Shown: positions 42,122 to 52,481 of the stretch, in pieces
Numbering within the stretch: the first letter of the stretch is position 1
Layout: each line of letters starts with the position of its first letter
NCBI GenBank assembly: GCA_015057505.1
Contig: SVEG01000007.1
Coordinates: 103,106-167,105, forward strand
Direction: 5' to 3'
Source of the DNA: Lachnospiraceae bacterium
GTDB lineage: Bacteria; Bacillota; Clostridia; Lachnospirales; Lachnospiraceae
Length of the DNA: 64,000 nt
Made by a program: the position numbers and the translations under genes
Notes under the pieces: model-generated
Told to the model about the DNA's origin: nothing
Database searches by the model: none
The model's input: the letters and a program-made list of their open reading frames with translations, nothing else

Positions 42122-42841
42122 TTATAAAGGTTCCTTGGAAGGCAAACCTGCCTTCCGAGGATATTTTTTTGCCATATTCTTTGTCTTCTTAATAAAAACA
42201 AAACTTCTTCCTATATCTGTATCCGGAAGCATGAAGGTCTCAACTTTTTCAAGTTCAGCACCAAGTATGCGTAAAGCATTCTTAGAACTTAAGAGTTCTT
42301 CCTCAACATTACCTGACTTATATGAAATAAAGTAACCGCCCACTTTTACAAAAGGCAAACAATATTCTGATAATGTAGATAAATTCGCAACTGCTCGTGA
42401 AACACAAATATTATATTTTTCACGATAATTTACATTAACTCCAAAATCTTCTGCACGACCATGAATCAACTCAACATTCTGAAGCCCAAGTTCTTCACAT
42501 ACTTCTGCAAGAAACTTAACTCTTTTATTGAGAGAATCAAGAAGGATAATCTTCAAATTCGGATATGCTATCTTAAGAGGAATTCCCGGAAAGCCTGCAC
42601 CGGTACCGACATCAATCAAAGTACCTGCCTTCTCCATATCATAATACTTGCCAATTGAAATACTATCCAGAAAATGTTTAACCACAACTTCTTCAAACTC
42701 AGTAATTGCCGTAAGATTCATTACTTTATTTTTTTCAACAAGCATTTCGTAATATTTCAAAAATTGATTTATCTGTTCTTCACTTAATGAAATCCCAAGT
42801 TTCTCAAGACCATTGTAAAATACAGAAGTATTAAGTTCCAT
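42122..42841 (-). CDS. rsmG: 16S rRNA (guanine527-N7)-methyltransferase
   Basis: 239 residues. LIDVGTGAGFPGIPLKI is the AdoMet motif and SRAVANLSTLSEYCLPFVKVGG the conserved RsmG block; it ends in YPRKAGLPSKEPL, the family's C-terminal signature. Formerly gidB. Stop codons of this gene and the convergent hydrolase gene are one base apart. Confidence 0.96.
   Translation of the reverse strand: MELNTSVFYNGLEKLGISLSEEQINQFLKYYEMLVEKNKVMNLTAITEFEEVVVKHFLDSISIGKYYDMEKAGTLIDVGTGAGFPGIPLKIAYPNLKIILLDSLNKRVKFLAEVCEELGLQNVELIHGRAEDFGVNVNYREKYNICVSRAVANLSTLSEYCLPFVKVGGYFISYKSGNVEEELLSSKNALRILGAELEKVETFMLPDTDIGRSFVFIKKTKNMAKKYPRKAGLPSKEPL
42133..42170 (+). terminator. Terminator of the hydrolase gene lying inside the rsmG coding region
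   Basis: CCTTGGAAGGCA (42133-42144) pairs with TGCCTTCCGAGG (42149-42160), followed by ATATTTTTTT. The arms are also the codons of the conserved C-terminal PRKAGLPSKE of RsmG on the other strand. Confidence 0.75.
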
Positions 42842-42860
42842 AAAACTTTCCTCCGTAAAA

Positions 42861-44732
42861 TCAATTAATATTCAGATGTATAAGCAATACTGTAATATCA
42901 GCCGGTGAAACACCTGAAATTCTTGAAGCCTGGCCAACCGACATAGGTTTGTAAGCATTGAGCTTCTGTTTAGCTTCTTTTCTGAGACCTTCGATTGTAT
43001 TGTAATCAAAATTCGGATCAAGCTTTTTACTCTCAAGTTTCTTAAAATGCTCAACCTGCTTCAGTTGGCGTTTAATATATCCGTCATACTTAATATTAAT
43101 ATTAATCTGCTCAATTACATCATCATCAAGAACCGGTCTGTCCGGGTCAAGCTCTGCAACCGCCTCATAAGAAAGTTCCGGTCTTCTTATAAGTTCTGCA
43201 AGTGTCGTTCCGGTCTTAAGAGGTGTGCTTTCATATTTTGCAAGAAGAGTTTGAACCTTCTCATTGGCACCGACAAGAACTGACTCAAGACGTTCTATTT
43301 CCTTATTGATAGCTTCCTGTTTATTCTTTACCTTAATATATCTTTCTTCAGGTAGAAGACCAATCTTATAACCGATTTCACTTAAACGCAAATCAGCATT
43401 ATCCTGTCTTAGGATAAGTCTGTACTCAGCTCTCGATGTCATCATTCTGTAAGGTTCATGATTTTCCTTTGTAACAAGGTCATCAATCAGAACACCAATA
43501 TATGCCTGTGAACGATCAAGAATAATCTGCTCTTTACCAAGAATCTTAAGTGAAGCATTAATACCTGCAATAAGACCTTGCGCTGCAGCTTCCTCATAAC
43601 CTGAGCTCCCGTTAAACTGACCACCGCTAAACAACCCTTCAATACTGTTAAACTCTAAAGTCGGTTTTAACTGGCGCGGATTAATACAATCATATTCAAT
43701 TGCATATGCATTACGAACAATTTTAACATTTTCAAGACCCGGAACTGTTTTGTACATTGCGTATTGAACATCCTCGGGAAGTGAGCTTGACATACCGCCA
43801 AGATACATTTCATTGGTATACAAGCCTTCCGGTTCAACAAATACCTGATGTCTTTCTTTGTCCGCAAACTTTACTACTTTATCTTCTATCGAAGGACAGT
43901 ATCTCGGACCTGTCCCCTCAATGGTTCCTGAAAAAAGTGGAGAGCGGTCAAGATTATCCCTTATAATCTTATGAGTCTCTTCATTAGTGTAAGTAAGCCA
44001 ACAAGATACCTGTTCCTTCTGAATTGATTCAGGGTTTGTTTCAAATGAGAACGGAACAACTCTTTCGTCACCAAATTGTTCTTCCATTTTTGAAAAATCA
44101 ATACTTCTCTTATCTACACGCGCAGGAGTACCTGTCTTAAAACGGAACATCTCAATACCGTGTGCTTTAAGAGAATCCGTAAGATGATTGGCTGCCTGCA
44201 AACCGTTGGGTCCTGTATAATTACTTACATCACCGTAGATGCATCTTGCTCTTAAGTATGTTCCGGTAGTAAGAACGACTGCTTTACTAAGGTAAGTTGC
44301 ACCTGAAAAAGTCTTAACACCTTTAATTACTCCGTCTTCAACAATAATTTCACTTACTTCTGCCTGTCTTATTGTTAAATTATCAGTACTCTCAAGTACG
44401 TTTCTCATCTCACGTGTGTAAGACTGCTTATCAGCCTGAGCACGTAAGGAATGTACAGCCGGACCTTTGGAACGATTAAGCATCTTTGACTGAATAAATG
44501 TTTTATCTATATTTTTACCCATTTCTCCGCCAAGTGCATCTATTTCTCTTACAAGATGACCTTTAGAGCTTCCACCAATATTCGGATTACAAGGCATAAG
44601 TGCAATACTGTCAACACTTACAGTAAACATTATTGTTTCAAGGCCAAGTCTTGCACAAGCAAGAGCCGCTTCACAACCTGCATGACCTGCACCTACAATT
44701 ACAACATCATATTTTTCTTCTAAGTAAGGCAT
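42861..44732 (-). CDS. mnmG: tRNA uridine-5-carboxymethylaminomethyl modification enzyme
   Basis: 623 residues, full length. FAD-binding [16 protein letters not shown] at the N-terminus, the [21 protein letters not shown] block and the C-terminal helical MnmE-interaction domain ending [16 protein letters not shown]. With MnmE it modifies U34 of tRNAs. 26 bases after mnmE. Confidence 0.97.
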   Translation of the reverse strand: MPYLEEKYDVVIVGAGHAGCEAALACARLGLETIMFTVSVDSIALMPCNPNIGGSSKGHLVREIDALGGEMGKNIDKTFIQSKMLNRSKGPAVHSLRAQADKQSYTREMRNVLESTDNLTIRQAEVSEIIVEDGVIKGVKTFSGATYLSKAVVLTTGTYLRARCIYGDVSNYTGPNGLQAANHLTDSLKAHGIEMFRFKTGTPARVDKRSIDFSKMEEQFGDERVVPFSFETNPESIQKEQVSCWLTYTNEETHKIIRDNLDRSPLFSGTIEGTGPRYCPSIEDKVVKFADKERHQVFVEPEGLYTNEMYLGGMSSSLPEDVQYAMYKTVPGLENVKIVRNAYAIEYDCINPRQLKPTLEFNSIEGLFSGGQFNGSSGYEEAAAQGLIAGINASLKILGKEQIILDRSQAYIGVLIDDLVTKENHEPYRMMTSRAEYRLILRQDNADLRLSEIGYKIGLLPEERYIKVKNKQEAINKEIERLESVLVGANEKVQTLLAKYESTPLKTGTTLAELIRRPELSYEAVAELDPDRPVLDDDVIEQININIKYDGYIKRQLKQVEHFKKLESKKLDPNFDYNTIEGLRKEAKQKLNAYKPMSVGQASRISGVSPADITVLLIHLNIN

Positions 44733-44758
44733 TATATTTCCTCTTTTCTAAGCGTAAA

Positions 44759-46138
44759 TTATTTACCCATACAAAACTTACTAAAAATTTCATTTACTAA
44801 ATCGTCGTTTACAGCTTCTCCGATAATATTACCGAGCTGCTCATAAGCATTCATCAAATCAATAGTGAAAAAATCTTCAGGCATCTCATCCATGATACTC
44901 TGATGAACCATCTTAATACTGTTATACGCTTCAATTATTGCTTCTTTATGTCGAAGATTAGTTATAAACACTTCATCATTATAATTAATCTCACCTGACA
45001 AAAACATAGTTTTTATCAAATCGGTAAATTCATCAATTCCTGTATTTTCTTTCGCAGAAATAGGAATAACTTTTTTACCTGCTTTATTCTCTAGTTCTTC
45101 CTGAGATAAAACATTTTCCAAATCTGTCTTATTTAATAAAACAATTGCTTTTTTATCTTTAATTAAATCAATTATTTCTTCATCATCCTGATTGAGCTCT
45201 TTTGAGGCATCGGCAACATATATAATCAAGTCTGCATCATTTAAATGAGTCTTTGCACGTTCAACACCTATTTTCTCAACAATATCGTCAGTTTCTCTGA
45301 TTCCTGCAGTATCAACAAGTATCAAATCAAGACCATCAAGATGAATCTTCTCCTCTAAAATATCTCTGGTTGTTCCCGCAATATCGGTAACTATAGCTTT
45401 TTCTTCGCCAAGCAGAAGATTAAGAAGAGAGGACTTACCTGCATTCGGCTTTCCTACAATAACAGTTTTGATACCTTCTGTCAATACTTTACCGTTATCG
45501 GCATTTTTTAACAAAGTATCAAGTTCTGCTTCAATATTCTCAATTATCGGCAAAAGCTTCTCACTGTAATTATCAAGAGAAATATGCTCCGGGTCATCAA
45601 GTGCCGACTCAATAAAAGCAATATTGTAAATAATATCTCCTCTGAGTTCTTTTATTTTTTCCGACACCTTACCATTTAATTGCTTAACAGACGCTTTCAG
45701 CGCAAAATCATTACTTGAATTAATAATATCGATTACTGCTTCCGCCTGGGACAAATCAATTCTTCCGTTTAAAAATGCACGTTTTGTAAATTCCCCGGGT
45801 TCAGCAGCTCTTGCTCCGTTCTTAAGAACTGTCTCAAGAACCTTCATTGTAACAAAATGACCGCCATGACAATCTATCTCTACAGTGTTTTCTCTTGTAT
45901 AAGTATTGGGTGCCTTTAAAATAAGCACCATAACTTCATCAACAATATCATCACCATCATAAATATATCCGTAATGAACTGTATGACTCTGTGCTTCAGA
46001 TATTTTTTTATCCGAGGACTTGGCACGATAAATTCTGTCAATAACTAAAAACGCATCATCACCGCTGATTCTTACAATACCTATTCCTGCATTAGTCATA
46101 CCTGTCGCAATTGCAGCAATTGTGTCATTATCTCTCAT
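44759..46138 (-). CDS. mnmE: tRNA modification GTPase
   Basis: 459 residues. N-terminal tetrahydrofolate-binding domain (IAAIATGMTNAGIGIVRISG; the usual Pro after IAT is Gly here), helical domain, G domain with GKPNAGKSSLLN, DIAGTTRD, DTAGIRE and NKTD, and the invariant C-terminal CMGK. Partner of MnmG. Confidence 0.97.
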   Translation of the reverse strand: MRDNDTIAAIATGMTNAGIGIVRISGDDAFLVIDRIYRAKSSDKKISEAQSHTVHYGYIYDGDDIVDEVMVLILKAPNTYTRENTVEIDCHGGHFVTMKVLETVLKNGARAAEPGEFTKRAFLNGRIDLSQAEAVIDIINSSNDFALKASVKQLNGKVSEKIKELRGDIIYNIAFIESALDDPEHISLDNYSEKLLPIIENIEAELDTLLKNADNGKVLTEGIKTVIVGKPNAGKSSLLNLLLGEEKAIVTDIAGTTRDILEEKIHLDGLDLILVDTAGIRETDDIVEKIGVERAKTHLNDADLIIYVADASKELNQDDEEIIDLIKDKKAIVLLNKTDLENVLSQEELENKAGKKVIPISAKENTGIDEFTDLIKTMFLSGEINYNDEVFITNLRHKEAIIEAYNSIKMVHQSIMDEMPEDFFTIDLMNAYEQLGNIIGEAVNDDLVNEIFSKFCMGK

Positions 46139-46166
46139 TTAATCATCTCCAAGATATTTTACAAAA

Positions 46167-46211
46167 AGGCTGTTACATAATAACATTTTAAAAGCTATTA
46201 TGTAACAGCCT
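46167..46211 (-). terminator. Strong terminator between jag and mnmE
   Basis: Sixteen-base perfect arms (46167-46182 and 46196-46211) with a 13-base loop; minus strand continues TTTTTG. It divides the rpmH-jag and mnmE-mnmG-rsmG units. Confidence 0.88.
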
Positions 46212-46236
46212 CTTAAAATTCTGTTACCGGTTATTC

Positions 46237-46887
46237 CTAATTTCTGTTATAATCTTTATCTCTCTTAAGCATTACAACAACATGTCTGAAAGGTTCTTCT
46301 CCATCACTCTTTGTGCAAACATATCTGTCATTCTGAAGTGCTGAGTGAATAATTCTTCTCTCATACGGATTCATAGGTTCAAGTGAAACATTTTTCTTGG
46401 TTCTCTTAACTCTGTAAGCAATATTCTTTGCAAGATTCTCAAGAGTCTCTTTTCTTCTTTCACGATAGTTTTCTGTATCAAGCTTAACTCTGATGTATGA
46501 TTCTTCTTTATTCTTGTTGGCAACAAGACTTGCTAAGTACTGAAGTGAATCTAATGTCTGACCTCTCTTACCAATTAAAACGCCCATCTCCGGTCCTTTA
46601 AGATTAATATTCATTAAATTCTCTTCTTTATTATATTCTAAATCAATTTCAACTTCCAAAGACATTGTCTTAAACACATCACTTAAAAAATCTTTAACAT
46701 TATCTTCTAAAGTTGCTTTTTTTCTAATCTTAATTACTGCCGGCTTACTTCCGATACCAAAAATACCTGCGCTACCTTTTTCGATAACTTCATATTCAAC
46801 TTTATCAGTAGTTGCTTCAAGCTTAATTAAAGCATTAGTTAACGCATCATCAACTGTCTTTCCGGAAACCTCAATATATTCCATCAT
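46237..46887 (-). CDS. jag: RNA-binding protein Jag/KhpB
   Basis: 216 residues: Jag_N domain (about 1-55, MEYIEVSGKTVDDAL...GIFGIGSKPA), a linker, a KH domain (LKGPEMGVLIGKRGQTLDSLQYLA) and a C-terminal R3H domain (NPYERRIIHSALQND). Typical neighbour of yidC; a partner of KhpA in RNA-level control of envelope growth. Confidence 0.95.
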   Translation of the reverse strand: MMEYIEVSGKTVDDALTNALIKLEATTDKVEYEVIEKGSAGIFGIGSKPAVIKIRKKATLEDNVKDFLSDVFKTMSLEVEIDLEYNKEENLMNINLKGPEMGVLIGKRGQTLDSLQYLASLVANKNKEESYIRVKLDTENYRERRKETLENLAKNIAYRVKRTKKNVSLEPMNPYERRIIHSALQNDRYVCTKSDGEEPFRHVVVMLKRDKDYNRN

Positions 46888-46901
46888 CCTACCTCCGTAT
46901 A

Positions 46902-48161
46902 TTATTTTTTATTGTTTCTTTCATTATACTTCTGTACCATCTGTGCTTTAGCTGCAAGACTACCGGGCTTTACTTCTCCGCTGTTATAAAACTCTGTAGC
47001 CTTCTTGATTGCTTCAGCTTTTCTCTCCTGATCTGCTTTCTGCTTATCCTTATCAACAGGAACTGATGTACTGATATTACGTGTATTAATATTAGCTGCT
47101 GTTGCTACCTGCTTGGGCGGAAGACCCTTTCTTGCACGCTTCTTATTATTCTTCTCAACATTCTTGGCAATCAAATCCTGTAACTCTATTCTATCATAAT
47201 AGAAGTTAATAGCAAGCTGTATAGCAATTCTTGTAAGTGAACTTACAATCCAATACAAACCAAGACCACAAGCCATTGTAAGACAGATAAAAGCTGAGAA
47301 GAAAGGCATAAATGTGTTCATTGCCTTCATACTGCTTGCCATTTGGTTATCAGCACTTGCCTGTCTGTTAGAATTTCTCTGCTCTGTAAGTTTAAAGCTT
47401 AGCCACTGAAGTAAACCTGAAACCACAGGAATTAAAATAGCAATGGTTTTCCATTTCTCCATAGGTGTATCTGACCAATAGATATCACCGATGAATCTGT
47501 TCATATCCATTAATTTATCGGAAGCTTCCAATATAGCTTCCTTAACATTAGGGAAAATCTCTGTAAGTTTTACCCAATTGTCGTTAGTAAACTGATAAAG
47601 CATGTCCACAACAAAATTCTTCTGAGTTACTGCATCAGTACTTGTCTGAAGAACACGAATCTCTGCATCTGCAAGTGTCTCAACATAGTTTGGATAAGCT
47701 GTTGCAATCTTATCAATTATTGCATAATAAGCATCTTTAATTGAACTTACATATGCAGGAATATTACTGATAACTCTCCAAAGTGCAAAGAAAATTGGCA
47801 TTGAAATAAGTAACTGGAGACATCCGCCTGTCTGGCTTACGCCGTATCTTGCATATACATCGTCCATCTCTGCACGCATCTGCATTAAAGATTCATTATC
47901 TTTCTTATCTTTATACTTTTTCTGAATTGCCTGAATCTCAGGATTCATAACCGCTGAAATTCTTGTAAACTTCTGCTGTTTAATTGTAAGCGGAAGCATA
48001 AGTAAATTAACGATAATTGTAAATAAAGCAATGGCAAAACCAAAATTCTGAATGCCAAATAACTTCGTAAAACTAAAAATCCACTCCATGATATAACCTA
48101 ATAATTTGGCTATATCACCAATCAAAAATGTATCATTTTGTGTTAATAACAATTCAAACAC
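46902..48161 (-). CDS. yidC: Membrane protein insertase YidC/Oxa1
   Basis: 419 residues with five membrane segments characteristic of the Gram-positive type: LFTIIVNLLMLPLTIKQQK, TGGCLQLLISMPIFFALWRVI and the later pair around 275-330. A basic, Lys/Asn-rich C-terminal tail of about 80 residues may contact ribosomes. Lies between yidD and jag. There is no lipoprotein cysteine at the N-terminus. Confidence 0.95.
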   Translation of the reverse strand: MFELLLTQNDTFLIGDIAKLLGYIMEWIFSFTKLFGIQNFGFAIALFTIIVNLLMLPLTIKQQKFTRISAVMNPEIQAIQKKYKDKKDNESLMQMRAEMDDVYARYGVSQTGGCLQLLISMPIFFALWRVISNIPAYVSSIKDAYYAIIDKIATAYPNYVETLADAEIRVLQTSTDAVTQKNFVVDMLYQFTNDNWVKLTEIFPNVKEAILEASDKLMDMNRFIGDIYWSDTPMEKWKTIAILIPVVSGLLQWLSFKLTEQRNSNRQASADNQMASSMKAMNTFMPFFSAFICLTMACGLGLYWIVSSLTRIAIQLAINFYYDRIELQDLIAKNVEKNNKKRARKGLPPKQVATAANINTRNISTSVPVDKDKQKADQERKAEAIKKATEFYNSGEVKPGSLAAKAQMVQKYNERNNKK

Positions 48162-48179
48162 TTTATTTCCTCCTTAACT

Positions 48180-48410
48180 CTAGGGAACAGGATCATATCC
48201 ACCTTTTGCAAAAGGATGACACCTTAATATTCTCTTTAATGCCAAAAATGAACCCTTAAAAGGTCCGTACTTCTCAATTGCCTCAATCGCATACTGTGAA
48301 CAGGTAGGAATATAAATACAATGCGTATTTCTTTTAAGCGGTGATAAAAACTTTCTGTAAAATCTGATTAAAGACAATAAAAACTTTTTTAATATATTCT
48401 TCAAATTCAA
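48180..48410 (-). CDS. yidD: Membrane protein insertion factor YidD
   Basis: 76 residues. Contains the family pattern [39 protein letters not shown] and the closing [17 protein letters not shown]. Start overlaps the rnpA stop by four bases. Confidence 0.95.
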   Translation of the reverse strand: MNLKNILKKFLLSLIRFYRKFLSPLKRNTHCIYIPTCSQYAIEAIEKYGPFKGSFLALKRILRCHPFAKGGYDPVP

Positions 48411-48751
48411 ATCATCTCTTCTTTTTCTATGCCATGAATCTTAAGCAAATGAAAAAATGCCTTCTCCATATCGTGATATGATATGTCTTTTGCACTCATC
48501 CTTGCTACAACAACAATATCTTTTCCTATCTGTATCTTCTGTTCATTTAATCTGTATATTTCCCTGATTAACCTGGTTAATCTGTGTCGGACCACGCTGT
48601 TACCGACCTTCTTACTCACTGATATTCCGATACGGGTCTTATCTGTATTATTATCAAGTACATACATTACCAAATACCGGTTTGCCAGAGATTTGCCGCT
48701 ATTATATACCTTCCGGTACTCACTGTTCTTTTTTATGGACTCTTTCTTCAT
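48407..48751 (-). CDS. rnpA: Ribonuclease P protein component
   Basis: 114 residues from the ATG at 48751 ([21 protein letters not shown]), preferred because this is where the family begins and a GGGTG lies six bases upstream; longer starts at 48769 and 48775 lack sites. RNR signature [22 protein letters not shown] is intact. Protein subunit that helps the RNase P RNA mature tRNA 5' ends. Confidence 0.93.
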   Translation of the reverse strand: MKKESIKKNSEYRKVYNSGKSLANRYLVMYVLDNNTDKTRIGISVSKKVGNSVVRHRLTRLIREIYRLNEQKIQIGKDIVVVARMSAKDISYHDMEKAFFHLLKIHGIEKEEMI

Positions 48752-48802
48752 TAAATACACCCAATTCATTTTCAATAAAGGAAAACCTTATTTTTTCAAA
48801 AG

Positions 48803-48840
48803 GGAAACTTCGTTTCCAAACGAATTTACTTCGTAAATTC
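48803..48840. repeat. Two adjacent mini-hairpins between rpmH and rnpA
   Basis: GGAAAC-TTC-GTTTCC (48803-48817) and GAATTTAC-TTC-GTAAATTC (48822-48840): perfect stems with the same three-base loop, four bases apart, in the rpmH-rnpA leader. Possible RNA processing or stability element. Confidence 0.55.
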
Positions 48841-48855
48841 ATTTTCGCATAGAAG

Positions 48856-48878
48856 AAAAGGCCACAATCTGCGGCCTT
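48856..48878 (-). terminator. Hairpin after rpmH (partial terminator)
   Basis: AAGGCC-CAATCTG-GGCCTT with one extra mispaired base on each side; minus strand ends TTTTCTTCT. It overlaps the rpmH stop and probably lowers rnpA-yidD-yidC expression relative to L34. Confidence 0.65.
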
Positions 48879-49011
48879 ATGCTGATAATTTTTTTCTTCC
48901 TTTTGCTCTTCTGGCAGCTAAAACTTTTCTTCCATTTGCTGTACTCATTCTTGCTCTGAAACCATGAACTTTTGATCTTGATCTCTTCTTAGGCTGAAAT
49001 GTCATTTTCAT
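48877..49011 (-). CDS. rpmH: 50S ribosomal protein L34
   Basis: 44 residues beginning [18 protein letters not shown] and ending KKLSA, the standard L34 sequence. AAGGAGG is seven to eleven bases upstream. Classic left neighbour of oriC. Confidence 0.97.
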   Translation of the reverse strand: MKMTFQPKKRSRSKVHGFRARMSTANGRKVLAARRAKGRKKLSA

Positions 49012-49509
49012 CTTAAAAACACCTCCTTACGATGTAACCAAATATATATAATATAAGGTAATTAGATTTTTCCAATTTTTAAAGACCATTTCTAATTATA
49101 CGGAAAAACACTATAATAGTCAAGTTATTTTTTTTGTTTCTACATTATAAAAAGTTATCCACATTTGATGCTATAATATTATGTAAATCATTCTTAATTA
49201 ACATAAGTTATCCACATAATGTAGGTAACTTGTGGATAACTTTTTATTTTTTTTATTTTTACCTATAAAATAGTACTTCTCACACAGTTGATATTGTGGA
49301 CAATCAAATAAACAAAATTTACTCATAATACTTTATGTAAATTATTAATTATACTTTTATGGTAACTAAAATAATTGTTATCCACTTTATACACAATTTT
49401 ACCATATCCTTTAACTCTTCCTTGAAATAAAATCAATTTTGTTATACAATAGTATATATGTACACTCTAAATTTTAAGGTGTTATTTATATAAGAAATGG
49501 GAGATAGTT
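49012..49509. other. oriC, rpmH-dnaA part, with DnaA boxes
   Basis: DnaA boxes: TTATCCACA at 49155-49163 and 49208-49216 (plus), TGTGGATAA at 49231-49239 (minus strand box), TGTGGACAA at 49295-49303 (minus), TTATCCACT at 49378-49386 (plus). Long AT tracts lie at 49237-49262 and 49310-49375. Strand polarity of flanking genes switches here. No protein gene is present in this interval. Confidence 0.93.
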
Positions 49510-50856
49510 ATGCTTAATATTTTAAAGGAAAAATGGAACGCAATACTTGAACATGTTAAATTTGAATATGACATTTCAGATATATCTTTTACTACTTGGA
49601 TTTTACCTTTGCAGGTATATTCAGTAGAAGATAATCTTGTTACAATACTTGTTCCGGATAAGAATTTCACATCATATATAGAAAAAAAATATGCTACTCC
49701 TTTAAAAGTAAGCATAATTGAAATTACAGGAACTCCTTTTGACGTAAGATATATTACCGAAGATGACCTTAAGAATATTAAAAGACAGCAGGCCAAAGCT
49801 TCAGAAAACTCTAATCCTGCCGCTCTTGCTAATAATCTTAATCCGCGATATACATTTGATACATTTGTCGTTGGTAATAATAATAAGATGGCTCATGCCG
49901 CATGTCTTGCAGTTGCAGAATCTCCTGCTGAAATGTATAATCCATTATTTATATACGGCGGTGTAGGACTTGGTAAGACACATCTCATGCATTCAATTGC
50001 AAATTTTGTCCTTGATAATAATCCGGATGCCAAGATTTTATATGTGACTTCAGAGAAATTTACCAATGATCTTATTGATGCAATCCGTAACAAGAACAAT
50101 ACAACAGATTTTAAAGAGAAATACCGCAATAATGATATCCTTCTTATTGACGATATTCAATTTATTATAGGAAAAGAGAGTACTCAAGAGGAATTTTTCC
50201 ATACATTTAATGAACTCCATGAATCTAAGAAACAGATAATCATTTCATCGGACAAGCCTCCTAAAGATATTGAGACTCTTGAAGAGAGATTACGTTCAAG
50301 ATTTGAATGGGGCTTAACAGTTGATTTGCAGTCTCCTGATTATGAGACTCGTATGGCAATCCTTCGTAAAAAGAATGAACTTAAAGGTTACAATATCAAT
50401 AATGAAGTAATCGAATATATTGCAAGTAATATTACTTCAAATATTCGAGAGCTTGAAGGAGCACTTAATAAGCTTATTGCTTTTTCTTCACTCGAAAAGA
50501 AAGAGATTACAATTGAACTTGCCGAAGAAGCTCTTAAAGATCTTATTTCACCTAATACTGTACGTCAAATAACACCCGATCTTATTATGGATATTGTTGC
50601 AGAACACTACAATATTTCAATTGCTGATTTAACTTCAAGCAGACGTAATCAAAAGATTGCTTTTCCAAGACAGGTTGTAATGTACTTATGTAGAAACTAT
50701 ACTGAGAAATCTCTTAAAGAAATTGGTGATTATCTTGGTAAAAAAGATCACTCTACAATAATAAGCGGATGTAATAGGGTAGAAAGTGAAATGGAAAAAA
50801 ACGAAAACATACGTAATACAATAGAAGTATTAAAGAAAAAGATTAATCCTTCTTAA
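49510..50856 (+). CDS. dnaA: Chromosomal replication initiator DnaA
   Basis: 448 residues. Domain I (about 1-85), short linker, AAA+ domain III with GGVGLGKTHLMHSI and ILLIDDIQFI, and domain IV with the DnaA signature DHSTIISGCNRVE near the end. GGGAGAT precedes the ATG. Binds the boxes on both sides of its gene. Confidence 0.98.
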   Translation: MLNILKEKWNAILEHVKFEYDISDISFTTWILPLQVYSVEDNLVTILVPDKNFTSYIEKKYATPLKVSIIEITGTPFDVRYITEDDLKNIKRQQAKASENSNPAALANNLNPRYTFDTFVVGNNNKMAHAACLAVAESPAEMYNPLFIYGGVGLGKTHLMHSIANFVLDNNPDAKILYVTSEKFTNDLIDAIRNKNNTTDFKEKYRNNDILLIDDIQFIIGKESTQEEFFHTFNELHESKKQIIISSDKPPKDIETLEERLRSRFEWGLTVDLQSPDYETRMAILRKKNELKGYNINNEVIEYIASNITSNIRELEGALNKLIAFSSLEKKEITIELAEEALKDLISPNTVRQITPDLIMDIVAEHYNISIADLTSSRRNQKIAFPRQVVMYLCRNYTEKSLKEIGDYLGKKDHSTIISGCNRVESEMEKNENIRNTIEVLKKKINPS

Positions 50857-51140
50857 TTATAAAAGTAAAGTTTTCCACATTTTTATGTTTATAAAATGTT
50901 ATTATGTTGTTGGTAATTATTAATGTTTTTTCTTTTAAATTTAAGGTGTTTATAACTTGAGACTTGTCCACTTTAATTCTTAAAGTTTTCTACATAGTTA
51001 TCAATATGTATTTTAATTGAATTTAAAGCGTTTTTTATACTTACCAACATACCAACACCACCTATAACTAATACATCTTAATTCATTTATAAAATATATG
51101 TTTAAGCATGTTTTAATCAACGAAAGGAGTTTTCCACATC
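50857..51140. other. oriC, dnaA-dnaN part
   Basis: Further DnaA-box-like sites: TTTTCCACA at 50871-50879, TTGTCCACT at 50964-50972, TTTTCTACA at 50986-50994 and TTTTCCACA at 51130-51138, within very AT-rich DNA that could unwind. Together with 49012-49509 this makes a bipartite origin of the Bacillus type. The last box lies between the dnaN ribosome-binding site and its ATG. Confidence 0.8.
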
Positions 51141-52256
51141 ATGAAATTAATTTGCAGCAAATCCAACCTTCTTCACTCAGTTAACATTGCTTTAAAAGCA
51201 ATTCCTTCAAAGACAACAATGCCTATACTTGAATGTATTCTTATTGATGCTTCTTCAGGAACAGAGATTAAGTTAATAGCTAATGATATGGAGCTTGGTA
51301 TTGAAACAATTCTTGAAGGTGAGATTATTGAGAAGGGTATTATTGCAATAAATGCCAAGATTTTCTCAGAGATAGTCCGTAAACTTCCGGAGAATGATGT
51401 TGTTATTGAAACTAACAGTAATTATATGACAACAATTACATGCGAAAAATCTAAGTTTAATATAGCAGGTAAATCAGGTGAAGATTTTTCATATCTTCCT
51501 TCAATTGTTAAAGAGCAGTTTATTACACTTTCACAGTTTACTCTTAAAGAAATTATCAGACAGACTATTTTTTCAATTGCAGATAATAACAGCAATAAGA
51601 TGATGACAGGTGAACTTTTTGAAGTTAAGGATAATGAGCTTAAGGTTGTATCACTTGATGGTCATAGAATTTCAATCAGAAAAGTTCAGCTTAACAGATA
51701 TTATGACAATATGAAGGTTGTTGTACAGGGTAAGACTTTGTCAGAAGTAAGTAAGATTTTATCAGGTGAGAAGGAAGATGAGGTAAGAATTTTCTTTACT
51801 TCTAACCATATTGTATTCGAATTTGACAATACTGTTGTTGTTTCAAGACTTATTGAAGGCGAATATTTCAGAATTGATCAAATGTTATCTTCTGATTATG
51901 AAACTAAGTTTACAATTAACAAAAGAGAATTTTTAAATTGTATCGACCGTTCTACTTTACTTGTTAAAGAAGGAGATAAGAAGCCTATCATTATCAATGT
52001 AGGTGACGGAGAACTTGAGCTTAAGATTAATTCAACTCTCGGTTCAATGAATGAGACAATTGATATTCGTAAGGAAGGAAAGGATATTTTGATTGGTTTC
52101 AATCCTAAGTTTCTTATTGATGCTTTACGTGTAATTGATGATGAAGAAATTGATATTTATCTTGTTAATTCAAAAGCACCCTGCTTTATCAGAGATAAAG
52201 AAGAAAGTTATATTTATTTAATTCTTCCGGTTAATTTCAGTTCAGCAGCTAATTAA
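51141..52256 (+). CDS. dnaN: DNA polymerase III beta sliding clamp
   Basis: 371 residues, three repeated clamp domains, starting MKLICSKSNLLHSVNIALKAIPSKTTMPILE and ending in the conserved YLILPV(N)F-type tail. Ring-shaped processivity factor. AAAGGAG precedes the ATG. Confidence 0.98.
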   Translation: MKLICSKSNLLHSVNIALKAIPSKTTMPILECILIDASSGTEIKLIANDMELGIETILEGEIIEKGIIAINAKIFSEIVRKLPENDVVIETNSNYMTTITCEKSKFNIAGKSGEDFSYLPSIVKEQFITLSQFTLKEIIRQTIFSIADNNSNKMMTGELFEVKDNELKVVSLDGHRISIRKVQLNRYYDNMKVVVQGKTLSEVSKILSGEKEDEVRIFFTSNHIVFEFDNTVVVSRLIEGEYFRIDQMLSSDYETKFTINKREFLNCIDRSTLLVKEGDKKPIIINVGDGELELKINSTLGSMNETIDIRKEGKDILIGFNPKFLIDALRVIDDEEIDIYLVNSKAPCFIRDKEESYIYLILPVNFSSAAN

Positions 52257-52268
52257 GGAGATTTTATT

Positions 52269-52481
52269 ATGCATGAGATTACTTTAAGAGAAGAATATAT
52301 TAAACTTGGACAGGCACTTAAGGCTGCAGGTCTTGTAGGTTCGGGAATCGAAGCTAAGATTGTAATACAAGAAGGCAGTGTTAAAGTAAATGGTGAAGTT
52401 GAATATCAGAGAGGTAAGAAGCTTCACGGTGGAGATATTGTAAGTTTTAACGGAGAAGAAATCAAGATAAATGATAATTGA
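52269..52481 (+). CDS. yaaA: S4-domain RNA-binding protein YaaA-like
   Basis: 70 residues; EYIKLGQALKAAGLVGSGIEAKIVIQEGSVKVNGEVEYQRGKKL is the small S4 domain always found between dnaN and recF in Firmicutes. Overlaps recF by 11 bases. Probably binds the ribosome. Confidence 0.93.
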   Translation: MHEITLREEYIKLGQALKAAGLVGSGIEAKIVIQEGSVKVNGEVEYQRGKKLHGGDIVSFNGEEIKINDN

